Assembly (NCBI RefSeq): GCF_945605565.1 | Contig: NZ_OX216966.1 | Location: 6,068,001 to 6,132,000 of the forward strand | Source of the DNA: Paenibacillus dendritiformis | GTDB lineage: Bacteria > Bacillota > Bacilli > Paenibacillales > Paenibacillaceae | Direction: 5' to 3' | Length of the DNA stretch: 64,000 nucleotides | Shown here: in pieces, positions 24,058 to 32,772 of the stretch | How the letters are laid out: every line of letters starts with the position of its first letter | Numbering within the stretch: position 1 is the stretch's first letter | Made by a program: the position numbers and the translations under genes | The notes under the pieces: generated by a model | The model's input: only the letters and a program-made list of their open reading frames with translations | What the model was told of the DNA's origin: nothing | The model's database searches: none

Positions 24058-25515
24058 TTAGGAACGGGAAGCTGTCGTGGAAGCGGCCCGGTCAACGGAA
24101 TCCGGAAGCCGGTTCGGCGTGCGGCTGAGCAGATAGACGAGCGGGAGCCCGAGCAAGGTCAATCCGACGCTAAGCAGGTTGATATCATTGATGCTCATCG
24201 TGTATGCCGTATCGTGCAGCTGCGACGGATCGGCGATGATGCCGTTGAGCCCGGCCACATGCGTAATGGTGCGCGAAGCCAACAGCGAGGTGAACAGGCT
24301 GATGGACAATGACGCCAGCCCTTGCCGCAGCCAGCTGTTAATCGAAGAACCGTAGCCGGACAGCTCTCGCGGAATCGCCGTCATTCCCGCATTTGTCGCC
24401 GGCGTGTTCGCCAGGGCGATGCCGACGTTGCGCACAGCCATCCAGGCCGTAATATACCAATGCGGCGAATCGAGATAAAGCCGGCTCATCGCAAAGGTGG
24501 CGACAGCCATCAGCAGAAGCCCGACGGTAATCATGCGAACCGGCCCGAAGCGGTCGTACCAGCGCCCGGTGAAGGGCATGACGAAGGCCATCAGTGCGGA
24601 TGCCGGCAGCAGGACAAGACCCGAGGTCAGCGTCGAAGCGCCCTGAACCTTCTGCAGGAAGAGCGGCGTCAGCAGCGCTCCGGCATACAAGCTTATCGTG
24701 AAGATGCACACGAGCATCATGCTGACCGTGTACCGTTTGTACATGAACAGCCGGAAATCGAGCAGCGGCTTCTCCTGACGCAGGGAATGGCGGACAAAGA
24801 AGGCGATAATGACCGTCCCGCCGAGCAGGAGCCCCATCGTCTTCCCTGACAGCCATCCCCAGGCGGAGCTGTTGCCGAAGGCCAGCAGCAGCGCCAGGCT
24901 TCCGGCAACGACGCTGACGAATCCGATCTTGTCAAAATGCCCCTGTCGGTCCAGCCGGTAATACGGAATGAACCTCGCTACGGCAAGCAGCGCCACCGCC
25001 CCGATCGGCACATTGAGCCAGAACAGCCAATGCCAGTCGCCCACGTGCACGATGAAGCCGGCCAGCGTCGGCCCGACGGCCGGAGCGAGCATCGCCGACA
25101 AGCCCCACAGGCTGATTGCGGTCGCCTGCCGCTCCTTCGGAACGGCCTGATAGACGATCGACATCGTCGTCGGCATAATAATCCCGGTGAACGCGCCCTG
25201 CAGTACGCGGAACGCAATCAAGCTCCATTCGCTCCATGACAGAGCGCACAGAATGGAGCAGAGAACGAAGCCTCCCAGGGCGATCATATAAAGCCGCTTG
25301 GTGCTGAAGCGGTTGCCGAAATAACCGACCACAGGCGCAATGACGCCCGTCGCCAGCATAAACCCGGTTAACACCCATTGAATCGTCTGGAGCTCCGCGT
25401 GAAAATGATCCATCAGCACGGGAAGCGCGATATTGATCGTGTTGGTGCTCAGTACAGCCAAAAAATTGCCAAAGAAAATGGCGAACATGATACTCCAAAA
25501 GGAGCGGTTCGTCAT
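24058..25515 (-). CDS. DHA2-family drug efflux MFS transporter (14-helix, EmrB/QacA type)
   Basis: This 485-residue integral membrane protein has about 14 predicted helices. Family motifs include an N-terminal helix with LSTNTINIALPVLMDHF, motif C-like APAVGPTLAGFIV and the motif A-like loop GYFGNRFSTKRLYMI. DHA2 pumps export lipophilic drugs and dyes using the proton gradient. ATG at 25515 follows GGAG at 5 bases. The promoter carries a perfect 16-bp palindrome over its -35 hexamer, so a dedicated repressor probably exists. No TetR or MarR gene is adjacent; only the AraC gene is near. Confidence 0.9.
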   Translation of the reverse strand: MTNRSFWSIMFAIFFGNFLAVLSTNTINIALPVLMDHFHAELQTIQWVLTGFMLATGVIAPVVGYFGNRFSTKRLYMIALGGFVLCSILCALSWSEWSLIAFRVLQGAFTGIIMPTTMSIVYQAVPKERQATAISLWGLSAMLAPAVGPTLAGFIVHVGDWHWLFWLNVPIGAVALLAVARFIPYYRLDRQGHFDKIGFVSVVAGSLALLLAFGNSSAWGWLSGKTMGLLLGGTVIIAFFVRHSLRQEKPLLDFRLFMYKRYTVSMMLVCIFTISLYAGALLTPLFLQKVQGASTLTSGLVLLPASALMAFVMPFTGRWYDRFGPVRMITVGLLLMAVATFAMSRLYLDSPHWYITAWMAVRNVGIALANTPATNAGMTAIPRELSGYGSSINSWLRQGLASLSISLFTSLLASRTITHVAGLNGIIADPSQLHDTAYTMSINDINLLSVGLTLLGLPLVYLLSRTPNRLPDSVDRAASTTASRS

Positions 25516-25660
25516 CGTTTCTCCGTCTCCCATCCTTCCACAGCCTTTCTCATTTGCCTATATCGCAGAAAAACACATCACATGCGATAAGATTTGCAGA
25601 CAGCCTATGCGCATTCATGCGGCCGCTCCCGGTATGAGCGCCTGAGGCTCTTCCTCCAAA

Positions 25661-25690
25661 ATTGTAAAGGCGGGATAGTTGTAATGTCAA
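25661..25690 (-). promoter_or_regulatory. Sigma-A promoter of the efflux pump
   Basis: On the minus strand TTGACA (25690-25685) and TACAAT (25666-25661) are 18 bases apart. Confidence 0.65.
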
Positions 25691-25699
25691 TATTGACAT
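25684..25699. promoter_or_regulatory. Perfect 16-bp palindromic operator over the efflux-pump -35
   Basis: ATGTCAATATTGACAT is identical on both strands and contains the -35 hexamer TTGACA. A dimeric repressor bound here would exclude RNA polymerase. The cognate regulator is unknown. Confidence 0.6.
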
Positions 25700-25775
25700 A
25701 TGCAATTATTAAACCATCCCCCAGCTGAATAACCGCAGAACAGGCCTGGCTTGAGTGCTCGACCCGCCAAAACGC

Positions 25776-25814
25776 AAAAAGGCCCGCAGCCTGATCGGCG
25801 ATCCGGCTGCGGGC
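25776..25814 (-). terminator. Intrinsic terminator of the opuC operon
   Basis: GCCCGCAGCC and GGCTGCGGGC form a 10-bp stem and five T follow on the minus strand. Confidence 0.85.
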
Positions 25815-25825
25815 TCCAGGCCGCG

Positions 25826-26527
25826 TTACGTGGCGGAACGGGTGGAATCGGCCTGAACGCCGTTCTTCCGCGACTTGCGCTCCGTGAGGTTCCATCGTTT
25901 CTGGAGGATGGCGAGCAGCACATCCGCGACGATGGCGAGCAGCGCCGCCGGGATCGCCCCGGCGTAAATGCGCAGCGGGTTCTGCGAATTGATGCCGGCA
26001 TAGATTTCCCGGCCTAATCCGTCCCCGCCGACGATAGGCGCAATCGTCGCGACCCCGATCGCGATGACGGCCGCGATGCGCAGCCCGGTCAGCATATACG
26101 TCAGCGCCAGCGGGAACCGCACCTTGAAGAGCAGCTGCAGCGGGCTCATGCCGACGCCGCGGCCGGCTTCGACATAGCTCGAATTGACCTGCTTCAGCCC
26201 GACGTACGTATTGCGCACGATCGGGTTGAGCGAGTACAGGAGCAGGCCGACGACGACCGTCTTCGTGCCGAGCCCGAACGCGAGCATCAGCAGCACGAGC
26301 AAGGCCAGACTCGGGATGACCTGCAGCGTGCTCGTCACCGCGAGAATGAGCTTGGACAAGCCTTTGTACCGGGCGCACAGCACGCCGAGCGGAACGCCGA
26401 TGACGAAGGCCAGGCCGACGCCGGTGAGCACCATGATAATATGGGTCACGAAATATTCCCATAATAAATCCGTATTGCGGCCCATATAAGCGAGCAAATC
26501 CGCAATTGTCCATTCATAGCTTCCCAT
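25826..26527 (-). CDS. opuCD: Osmoprotectant ABC transporter permease (OpuCD/OpuBD type)
   Basis: This 233-residue inner-membrane permease has about six helices and the BPD_transp_1 EAA region (VEAGRGVGMSPLQLLFKVRFPLAL). It pairs with the OpuCB-like permease to move glycine betaine, choline or carnitine-type osmolytes. It is the last gene of the operon and is followed by a strong terminator. The assignment to the opuC type rests on operon order (ATPase with CBS, permease, lipoprotein, permease). The exact substrate is not determined. Confidence 0.85.
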   Translation of the reverse strand: MGSYEWTIADLLAYMGRNTDLLWEYFVTHIIMVLTGVGLAFVIGVPLGVLCARYKGLSKLILAVTSTLQVIPSLALLVLLMLAFGLGTKTVVVGLLLYSLNPIVRNTYVGLKQVNSSYVEAGRGVGMSPLQLLFKVRFPLALTYMLTGLRIAAVIAIGVATIAPIVGGDGLGREIYAGINSQNPLRIYAGAIPAALLAIVADVLLAILQKRWNLTERKSRKNGVQADSTRSAT

Positions 26528-26541
26528 AGCGGGCCTCCTTT

Positions 26542-27438
26542 CTACTGAAGCAATCCGACTCGTTTTAAATAATTGACGGCCACTTCCCGTTCACTTTTCT
26601 TTTCGACATCCACTTCATAGTTCAGATCGATCATCGTCTTCTCGTCCAAGGTTCCCACAAGCAGGCCGAGCACCTCCTTCAAGTCCGGATGCGCCTCCAG
26701 CACATCATTGCGCACCACCGTCGAAGCGTCATACGGCGGGAAAAACTGCTTGTCATCCTGCAGCGTCTTCAATTGGTAAGCCTTCAGACGCGAATCGGTG
26801 GAATAAGCAAGCACAATATCGACCTGTTTGTTCGCCACCGCCTCGTATACGAGGCTTTGCTCCATCGGGAACTCCTTACCGAACCGGAAGCCGTACTCAT
26901 CCTGGAAGCCCTTGTATCCGTCCAGTCCCCGCTCAAGCCAGGTCGTATCGACGCCAAGCCGCAGAGTGCCGGCATCCTTCTGCACATCGGATATTTTCTG
27001 ATATCCCCGCTCCTCCGCCAGATCGCTGCGCACGGTGAAGGCATACGTATTCTCGAAGCCGAGCGGATCGAACCATGTAAAATCAAAATATTGATCGAAG
27101 CCCTCCTGGGCCTGCTTCAATACCTCATCCCGCTGCTTCGTCTCGACGACCGGGAAATGGTTGTTGAAGATTTCGCCCGTATAGAGCGTGGCAATCTGAA
27201 GCTCGTTCTTCTTCATCGAGTTAATGACGATGCCGCTCGCCGCCAGATCTGGCAGCACCTTGGCCTTCAGGTCGGTGCGGTCTTCAATAAGCGCCTTGTA
27301 CATTTCGGCCAATATTTTCGCCTCGGAATAGGTCTGCGTCCCTATAACGAGCCGATTGTCCAGCCCGCAGGAAGACAGCAATATCGTCAACGCCAGCAGG
27401 GCAATCGCGATGCCCGCCGGCCGTGTTCGTCCAGTCAT
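26542..27438 (-). CDS. opuCC: Osmoprotectant-binding lipoprotein (OpuCC/OpuBC type)
   Basis: This 298-residue lipoprotein has lipobox LLSSC at about residue 24. The mature part begins with the family sequence IGTQTYSEAKILAEMY and contains typical OpuAC-domain stretches (LPDLAASGIVINSM; RLGVDTTWLERGLDGYKGF). It captures quaternary ammonium osmolytes outside the membrane and delivers them to the permeases. ATG at 27438 follows GGAGGAGGA; a longer reading frame starting at 27462 has no site of its own. Confidence 0.88.
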   Translation of the reverse strand: MTGRTRPAGIAIALLALTILLSSCGLDNRLVIGTQTYSEAKILAEMYKALIEDRTDLKAKVLPDLAASGIVINSMKKNELQIATLYTGEIFNNHFPVVETKQRDEVLKQAQEGFDQYFDFTWFDPLGFENTYAFTVRSDLAEERGYQKISDVQKDAGTLRLGVDTTWLERGLDGYKGFQDEYGFRFGKEFPMEQSLVYEAVANKQVDIVLAYSTDSRLKAYQLKTLQDDKQFFPPYDASTVVRNDVLEAHPDLKEVLGLLVGTLDEKTMIDLNYEVDVEKKSEREVAVNYLKRVGLLQ

Positions 27439-27500
27439 ACCGAATCCTCCTCCTTCATTCACACAAGTCCCGGACCGTACACCCCGTTACGGACGGCAAA

Positions 27501-28160
27501 TTAAGCAGACAAGCTGCTCGTCCGTCCAAAACGGCGTGTAAGTGCTTTTTCCAATAGCCCGAGCAGTCCGTCGATGACAAACGCGAGCACGATGGCTCCG
27601 ACGGCTCCGGTAACGATCAGCTCCGGCTTGTTGACGCCCATGCCCGATACGATCAGCTGTCCCAGACCCCCGGCCCCGATCAAGGCGGCGAGCGTCGCCC
27701 AACTGATAATATAGACCGTCGTCACGCGCACGCCGGACATAATATAAGGCAAGGCCAGCGGAAGCTGAATGCGCACAATCCGCTGGAACGTTCCATAGCC
27801 CATGCCGCGGGCCGATTCCAGCACGCTGTGGTCCACAGATTCGAAGCCATCGTATGTATTGCGCAGGATCGGCATAATCGAATAGAGGAACAAAGCGAAG
27901 ATGGCCGGCTTCATGCCGATGCCCATCAGCGGAATCATAATGGCCAGCAGCGCCAGACTCGGCACGGTCTGCAGCAGATTGGCAACGAAGAAAACGATGC
28001 TGTTCAGCCAGGAAAAGGTGTTGTAGATAAGCGCGATGCCGAGCGGAATCGCAACGAGGCACCCAATCAGCACCGAGGCGGCCGAGATGACCATATGTTC
28101 AGTCAGCGCTGTGGCGATGTCGCTTCCCCGCTCTTGCAGAAATGTCCACCATCCATCCAT
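27501..28160 (-). CDS. opuCB: Osmoprotectant ABC transporter permease (OpuCB type)
   Basis: This 219-residue permease has five or six helices. The EAA loop is LESARGMGYGTFQRIVRIQLPLAL. It sits 3 bp downstream of the ATPase gene, so translation is probably coupled. It forms a heterodimeric channel with the permease at 25826. Confidence 0.88.
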   Translation of the reverse strand: MDGWWTFLQERGSDIATALTEHMVISAASVLIGCLVAIPLGIALIYNTFSWLNSIVFFVANLLQTVPSLALLAIMIPLMGIGMKPAIFALFLYSIMPILRNTYDGFESVDHSVLESARGMGYGTFQRIVRIQLPLALPYIMSGVRVTTVYIISWATLAALIGAGGLGQLIVSGMGVNKPELIVTGAVGAIVLAFVIDGLLGLLEKALTRRFGRTSSLSA

Positions 28161-28163
28161 CGG

Positions 28164-29327
28164 TTACGCCTCCTCTCTGAACGTATTCGGCGCGCTCTCC
28201 ACGATCGAAGGATAGACGTCCGCCAAATGCTTCACGATGCTGCCACGGGTAATCAAGCCGATGAACTTGCCGTTCTCATCGACGACCGCCAAAATCGTAA
28301 GCCGATTGTCGCTCATGATCTGCACCGCTTCCGGCAGCGGCGTTCCCGGCCGGACGAAGTAGCCGATCGGCCGCATCACATCCTTCACCCGCTTGTTCTC
28401 CTCGCCGTATTGGTCCAGCACCTTATAAATGGAGACGATGCCCTGCAGCTTGTCGTCACGGTCGACGATGAACAGCGAGTCCACCTTGCGGCTCTCCATC
28501 AGCTTGATCGCTTCCGCCAGCCCCCGGTTCGGATACGCCGTGACCGGCTTCGGCACCATCACTTCATCCACGACCGGAATATCGAAGCCGGCCGCTCCTT
28601 CCAGGCGCTTCTGCCCGATGAACGTGCGGACGAAATCATTGGCCGGGTGCCGAAGTATGTATTCCGGCGATCCGGTCTGCACGACCTCGCCATCCTTCAT
28701 CAGCACGATCGTATCCGCGATTTTGATCGCCTCATCCATATCATGGGTAACGAAAATAATCGTCTTGTTCAGCTCCTGCTGCAGCCGGATCAGCTCATCC
28801 TGCAGCTGCTCCCTGCTGATCGGATCGAGCGCGCTGAACGGTTCGTCCATCAAGATGATGTCCGGATCGGCGGCGAAGGCGCGGATGACGCCAATGCGCT
28901 GCTGCTGCCCTCCGCTCAGCTCGGAAGGATAGCGATCGCGGTATACTTCCGGATCGAGGTGAACGAGCCGCAGCAGTTCATCCACCCGTTGTTCGGTCTT
29001 GGCTTTATCCCATTTCTTCAATTGCGGGACGACGGCAACATTTTTGCCGATGGTCATGTGGGGGAATAATCCGATGTTTTGAATGACGTAGCCGATATTG
29101 CGCCGGAGCTCCACAGCGTTCTGCTCCGAAATATCTCGGCCGTTAATGAGGATTTTTCCGCTTGAAGGGGTCATCAGACGGTTAATCATTTTCATAGTGG
29201 TCGATTTGCCGCATCCGCTCGGTCCGATCAGGACGGTGAGCTCGCCCTTCTTGAATTCCAGATTGATGTCTTTCAACGCGTGAAAGCCACCTTCGTACAC
29301 CTTATTCACTTGTTGGAATTGGATCAT
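28164..29327 (-). CDS. opuCA: Osmoprotectant ABC transporter ATPase with CBS pair (OpuCA type)
   Basis: This is a 387-residue ATPase. Walker A is GPSGCGKST at about 37, signature LSGGQQQRIG at about 136 and Walker B DIILMDEPFSALD. Residues about 255-370 are two CBS domains (VDSLFIVDRDDKLQGIVSIYK; RLTILAVVDENGKFIGLIT, cited in part), which in related transporters gate activity by ionic strength or nucleotide binding. It is the first gene of the four-gene operon. The leader upstream is 340 bp long. Confidence 0.92.
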   Translation of the reverse strand: MIQFQQVNKVYEGGFHALKDINLEFKKGELTVLIGPSGCGKSTTMKMINRLMTPSSGKILINGRDISEQNAVELRRNIGYVIQNIGLFPHMTIGKNVAVVPQLKKWDKAKTEQRVDELLRLVHLDPEVYRDRYPSELSGGQQQRIGVIRAFAADPDIILMDEPFSALDPISREQLQDELIRLQQELNKTIIFVTHDMDEAIKIADTIVLMKDGEVVQTGSPEYILRHPANDFVRTFIGQKRLEGAAGFDIPVVDEVMVPKPVTAYPNRGLAEAIKLMESRKVDSLFIVDRDDKLQGIVSIYKVLDQYGEENKRVKDVMRPIGYFVRPGTPLPEAVQIMSDNRLTILAVVDENGKFIGLITRGSIVKHLADVYPSIVESAPNTFREEA

Positions 29328-29649
29328 GCACCATCACCTCTTTTTTATAAAAAATATTGATAGAAGCTGTTGACCCCTGCGGGTGCTGCCAAGTATGTAG
29401 ATGAATCCGGCCGGCCTGAAATGGGGAGCAGTTATTTGTTATGTGTACGCGAATCAGCACAAGGAATAGAACGCGCGATCGCTGATAGCGCATTTACACA
29501 TAAGCATACTTTATAATTACACCGATCCTGACCATATGAAACAAAAGACTTAGGTTTCGACAAAAAACAGGACTGTTGGTCTTCATTATCTGCAATTTTT
29601 GGATTCTTATGTTTACCAAAAAAACCGTCCTTGTCCGGGGATCCGCAAC
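29328..29649. other. Gene-free region upstream of opuCA
   Basis: No gene or clear promoter pair could be assigned. A GCGATCGC palindrome near 29478 and AT-rich patches are visible. Osmotic control elements may lie here but I cannot name them. Confidence 0.4.
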
Positions 29650-29680
29650 AAAAAAAGGCCCCGCGCCCTAACGGCGCGTG
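29650..29680 (-). terminator. Intrinsic terminator overlapping the end of the DUF2179 gene
   Basis: On the minus strand CGCGCC pairs with GGCGCG around GTTA or a similar short loop, extended by GGCC, then seven T. The stem includes the last codons and the TAG stop. Confidence 0.75.
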
Positions 29681-30183
29681 ACCTTGGTCCAAAATCCTCC
29701 GTGAAGCTGTGTCGGCTCGGAGGTGACGATAAATGCCTTCGGTTCGATCTCCAAAATCGATTGTTGGAGCATCCCGCGGTTCTTCCGCTTCGCCAGCACC
29801 TCAAGCATGAGCCGATGTCCGTCCCGGCCGCTGCCGATCCAGGAGGTGACGCCGAAGCCATGATCCCGCAGATAATTCGGCAGCGGGCTGTCCGGATTGT
29901 TGACGATGACCTTGAATACGACATAGCCGAGCGCAATTTTGTCCTCGATCCAGGAGCCGACCAGCACCCCGATGCCATACCCGACGGCGTACACGATCAA
30001 GCTGACCGGTTCATCCAAATATTTGAGCACCATGTTCAGACCAAGCACATAGATGATAATCTCGACCGTACTGATCGAGGCGGCCAAATACCGCTGTCCC
30101 TTCAAGGTCAAGATCATGCGCAGCGTGAAAAAAGAAACATAGACGATTTGTATCGTGAAAATGGCGATGAGAATCGTAAACAT
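29668..30183 (-). CDS. UPF0316/DUF2179 membrane protein
   Basis: This 171-residue protein has three predicted membrane helices in the first 90 residues (the second near AASISTVEIIIYVLGLNMVL), then a cytosolic DUF2179-type domain from about 95 (NPDSPLPNYLRDHGFGVTSW; HRLMLEVLAKRKNRGML). Family function is not established. It is monocistronic, ending in an overlapping terminator, and preceded by a repeat-rich region. Confidence 0.85.
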   Translation of the reverse strand: MFTILIAIFTIQIVYVSFFTLRMILTLKGQRYLAASISTVEIIIYVLGLNMVLKYLDEPVSLIVYAVGYGIGVLVGSWIEDKIALGYVVFKVIVNNPDSPLPNYLRDHGFGVTSWIGSGRDGHRLMLEVLAKRKNRGMLQQSILEIEPKAFIVTSEPTQLHGGFWTKVTRR

Positions 30184-30427
30184 GCGTAATCCTTTCCTTC
30201 CGCCGATGCAATTGCAACGCGAGTAATAAATATCTATACCCTTCTACGCCTTTCCGGAAACGCAGGCACAAAAAGAAGGACCCCGGCAGGCAGCCAGACT
30301 CCCTTGATTGTAATCTCTTTACAGCCGCAACACAAGCGGCTTCCTGGCGGACGGCCCTTGCCAATTCAAGGGTTCGGGCAACCGAATCCCCACTGTGCCG
30401 TTAGCCGGAGGCATCCATCTCCTTGCC

Positions 30428-30552
30428 TGCCGTTCTTCCCGTCGCTTTGCCCATCCTTCCATGCACCTTGCTCGTCCTTCCATGCGCCTGGCGCGTCCTT
30501 CCATGCTCCCTGCGCGTCTTTCCCCCCGTCATGCCCGTCTTCCGTTCCGGCA
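30428..30552. repeat. 21-bp tandem repeat, about six units
   Basis: Units start near 30428, 30448, 30469, 30490, 30511 and 30532. The central ones read TGCTCGTCCTTCCATGCGCC with small changes. Translation in one minus frame would give MEGRARR heptads, but there is no ribosome binding site. Confidence 0.75.
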
Positions 30553-30797
30553 CGCTCGGATCACGTACCTTCTATCGGTCCCGTTCCGCTTGAACAGACC
30601 TACCTTCTGTCCAGCCTTCGGCCCATCCACCCGCTAATAATCGGGACAGCCCACTCGACATGCTCGATCATGATCATATGGCCCGCGTTGGCGACGACTG
30701 CCATATCCTTCTCTGTCGTGGCCAGACAGCGTCCACAACATCAAGCACATCCTCCAAAAGCTATGCCTGGGAACGAGGAAAAGAGGAGGGTGCTTAC

Positions 30798-31016
30798 CCC
30801 TTACGACCACTCTCCCATCGGGTCAGAATCCGGGAGGCACGATACATTGAGCGAAACACCACATCGGAAAAGCGCGATACATCAGGAAGCACGATACATC
30901 AGAAGAGCACCGGAGCGCTATACATCGGGAGAAGACGACTTATCGCGAGAGCAAAATACTTGGGGTAGAAGCACTTTTTGAGCAGGACAGCTTCTGAGTA
31001 AAAGGGAGAGTACTCC
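30798..31016. repeat. Dispersed repeat family, locus 3, facing copies
   Basis: A plus copy at 30798-30833 (CCCTTACGACCACTCTCCC then ATCGGGTCAGAATCC) faces an inverted copy at 30990-31016 (TTCTGAGTAAAAGGGAGAGT). Between them CGATACAT occurs at 30840, 30875 and 30892, with a variant near 30920. Confidence 0.7.
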
Positions 31017-31057
31017 AAAGAGGCCGAGCCCCCTGTCCAGGCCCCATTAAGCGTACG

Positions 31058-31090
31058 CAAAAAGCCCGGCACCTGCATCGCAAGCGCCGG
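31058..31090 (-). terminator. Intrinsic terminator of the cobalamin operon
   Basis: On the minus strand CCGGC and GCCGGG flank a loop of about 15 bases and five T follow. It lies just after the cobQ stop. Confidence 0.65.
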
Positions 31091-31098
31091 ACGGTCCG

Positions 31099-32772
31099 CT
31101 ATCGAGCGGCCATACGGCAGGAGGCAGCATTGCTGCCCCCCTCAATGTCAGGACTGGGTTCCGCAATCCGCAGTATACGATAGATCCGCTCCATGTCCAA
31201 GTGGCTGCGAGCCCGATCCGCCAGGCGGTCAAAGGCGGCCTCCCGCTGGGCGGCAAAGTTCAACTCGACGGGCAGAGGCGCAAGTCCTTTCGCCTCGCGG
31301 AGCCTGTTTAACCATCCCCTGCGGAAGGCGTCATTATGGAACAAGCCATGCAGATAGGTACCCATGACGCGTCCATTCGGATGCAGCAGGCCGTCATGAC
31401 CGGTGCAACCCGCATCTGCCTCGTCCGCAGCCCGCAGCTCCAGCAGCGGTTCAGCCGCGATATCCGCCGCCGTCGGCAGCGAACGGCCCATATGAATCTC
31501 ATAGCCTTCCATCGGGCAAGCTTCAAGCGGCGTCCCACGCAGTCCGGAGGCGATGACCGTTCCCCGCACGCGCTCCGTTCGCTTGTCGGCGGCGAACACC
31601 GTCTCCATCGCCAGCAGCCCCAAGCCATCCATGACCGCACCCGCTTCGTCCTCCGCTCCGTGCGGATCGCGCAGACGCTCGCCCAACATTTGATATCCCC
31701 CGCAAATGCCCGTCACGACCCCGTCCTTCGCATAAGATACCAATGCGTCGGCCAGCCCGTTCTCCTGCAGCCATTGCAGATCGGCCATCGTGCTCTTCGT
31801 CCCCGGAATAATGATGGCATCCGGCGTGCCCAGCTCTTCCGGCCGCCGAATATAACGGATGCGCACATCACGCTCCGCGGCCAGCGGATCGATGTCGGTA
31901 AAGTTGGAGATGCGCGGCAAGCCCACGACCGCAATATCCAGGTCGTTCTCCGGGAGCACCTTCCCCTTCCACTGCTCCAACGCGACCGAATCCTCCGCTT
32001 CAATGTCCAGATCGTCGGCATAAGGCAGCACGCCGATTACCGGAATGCCGGTGCGCTCTTCGAGCCAGTCGAGTCCGGGCTGCAGCAGCGTGACGTCGCC
32101 GCGGAATTTGTTGATGATGAATCCTTGAACCCGCTCCCGCTCATGCGGCTCCAGCAGCTCCAAGGTGCCCACGATAGAAGCGAACACGCCGCCGCGATCG
32201 ATGTCCGCCACGAGCAGGACTGGAGCCTCCGCCCAGGCAGCCATGTTCATATTGACGATATCATTCTGCTTCAGATTGATTTCGGCCGGGCTGCCCGCTC
32301 CCTCCATAACGACAATATCGTAGGCGGCGCGCAGCCGGTTCACCGCGTCCACCACGGTCCGCTTCGCTTCGGGCAGGAAGCCTGAACGGTAATCGCGGGC
32401 GCTCAGGTTCTTATAAGGCTTGCCGTGGACGACGACCTGCGAATGCATGTCCTTCGTCGGCTTGAGCAGCACCGGATTCATATCCGTCGTCGCCGCGATG
32501 CCGCAAGCTTCCGCCTGCACGCCCTGTGCGCGCCCAATCTCCTTGCCGTCCGGCGTCACATACGAATTGAGCGCCATATTTTGCGACTTGAACGGGGCTA
32601 CCCGATACCCGTCCTGCTTGAATATGCGGCATAGCGCCGTCGTCACGACGCTCTTGCCGACATCGGAGGCGGTTCCTTGGAGCATGATCGTCCGCCCCTG
32701 CGGCCGTCCTTCCGTCTCCTTCGCCTGTTCCGCGCCTTGCCCGGCGCCGGATTTCTCGCTCATATCCTTCAT
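31099..32772 (-). CDS. cobQ: Cobyric acid synthase
   Basis: This 557-residue enzyme (CobQ/CbiP) amidates four side chains of adenosylcobyrinic a,c-diamide using glutamine and ATP. The N-terminal dethiobiotin-synthetase-like domain has GTASDVGKSVVTTALCRIF. The C-terminal triad-type glutaminase has the nucleophile in GICGGYQMLGE at about residue 340 and a histidine in YLHGLFHN. The start at 32772 forms an ATGA overlap with the cobS stop, so translation is coupled. It is the last gene of the riboswitch operon. Corrin-ring genes are not in the window. Confidence 0.95.
   Translation of the reverse strand: MKDMSEKSGAGQGAEQAKETEGRPQGRTIMLQGTASDVGKSVVTTALCRIFKQDGYRVAPFKSQNMALNSYVTPDGKEIGRAQGVQAEACGIAATTDMNPVLLKPTKDMHSQVVVHGKPYKNLSARDYRSGFLPEAKRTVVDAVNRLRAAYDIVVMEGAGSPAEINLKQNDIVNMNMAAWAEAPVLLVADIDRGGVFASIVGTLELLEPHERERVQGFIINKFRGDVTLLQPGLDWLEERTGIPVIGVLPYADDLDIEAEDSVALEQWKGKVLPENDLDIAVVGLPRISNFTDIDPLAAERDVRIRYIRRPEELGTPDAIIIPGTKSTMADLQWLQENGLADALVSYAKDGVVTGICGGYQMLGERLRDPHGAEDEAGAVMDGLGLLAMETVFAADKRTERVRGTVIASGLRGTPLEACPMEGYEIHMGRSLPTAADIAAEPLLELRAADEADAGCTGHDGLLHPNGRVMGTYLHGLFHNDAFRRGWLNRLREAKGLAPLPVELNFAAQREAAFDRLADRARSHLDMERIYRILRIAEPSPDIEGGSNAASCRMAAR

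Larger units (their letters stand above)
25516..25825. other. Gene-free region: efflux-pump promoter and opuC terminator
   Basis: No gene is visible. It holds the promoter and operator of the efflux pump (25661-25699) with a leader of about 140 bases, and the terminator of the osmoprotectant operon (25776-25814). Confidence 0.6.
30184..31057. other. Gene-free, repeat-rich region
   Basis: No gene is supported over about 870 bp. It contains a 21-bp tandem array (30428-30552), dispersed-repeat copies facing each other (30798-30833 and 30990-31016) and short CGATACATC repeats between them. Confidence 0.65.

Noticed and set aside
25605..26513. A 302-codon arginine-rich frame on the minus strand
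   Set aside because: It is an out-of-frame shadow of the OpuCD-type permease.
30319..30504. A 61-codon basic heptad-repeat protein
   Set aside because: It has no ribosome binding site and coincides with a 21-bp tandem array.
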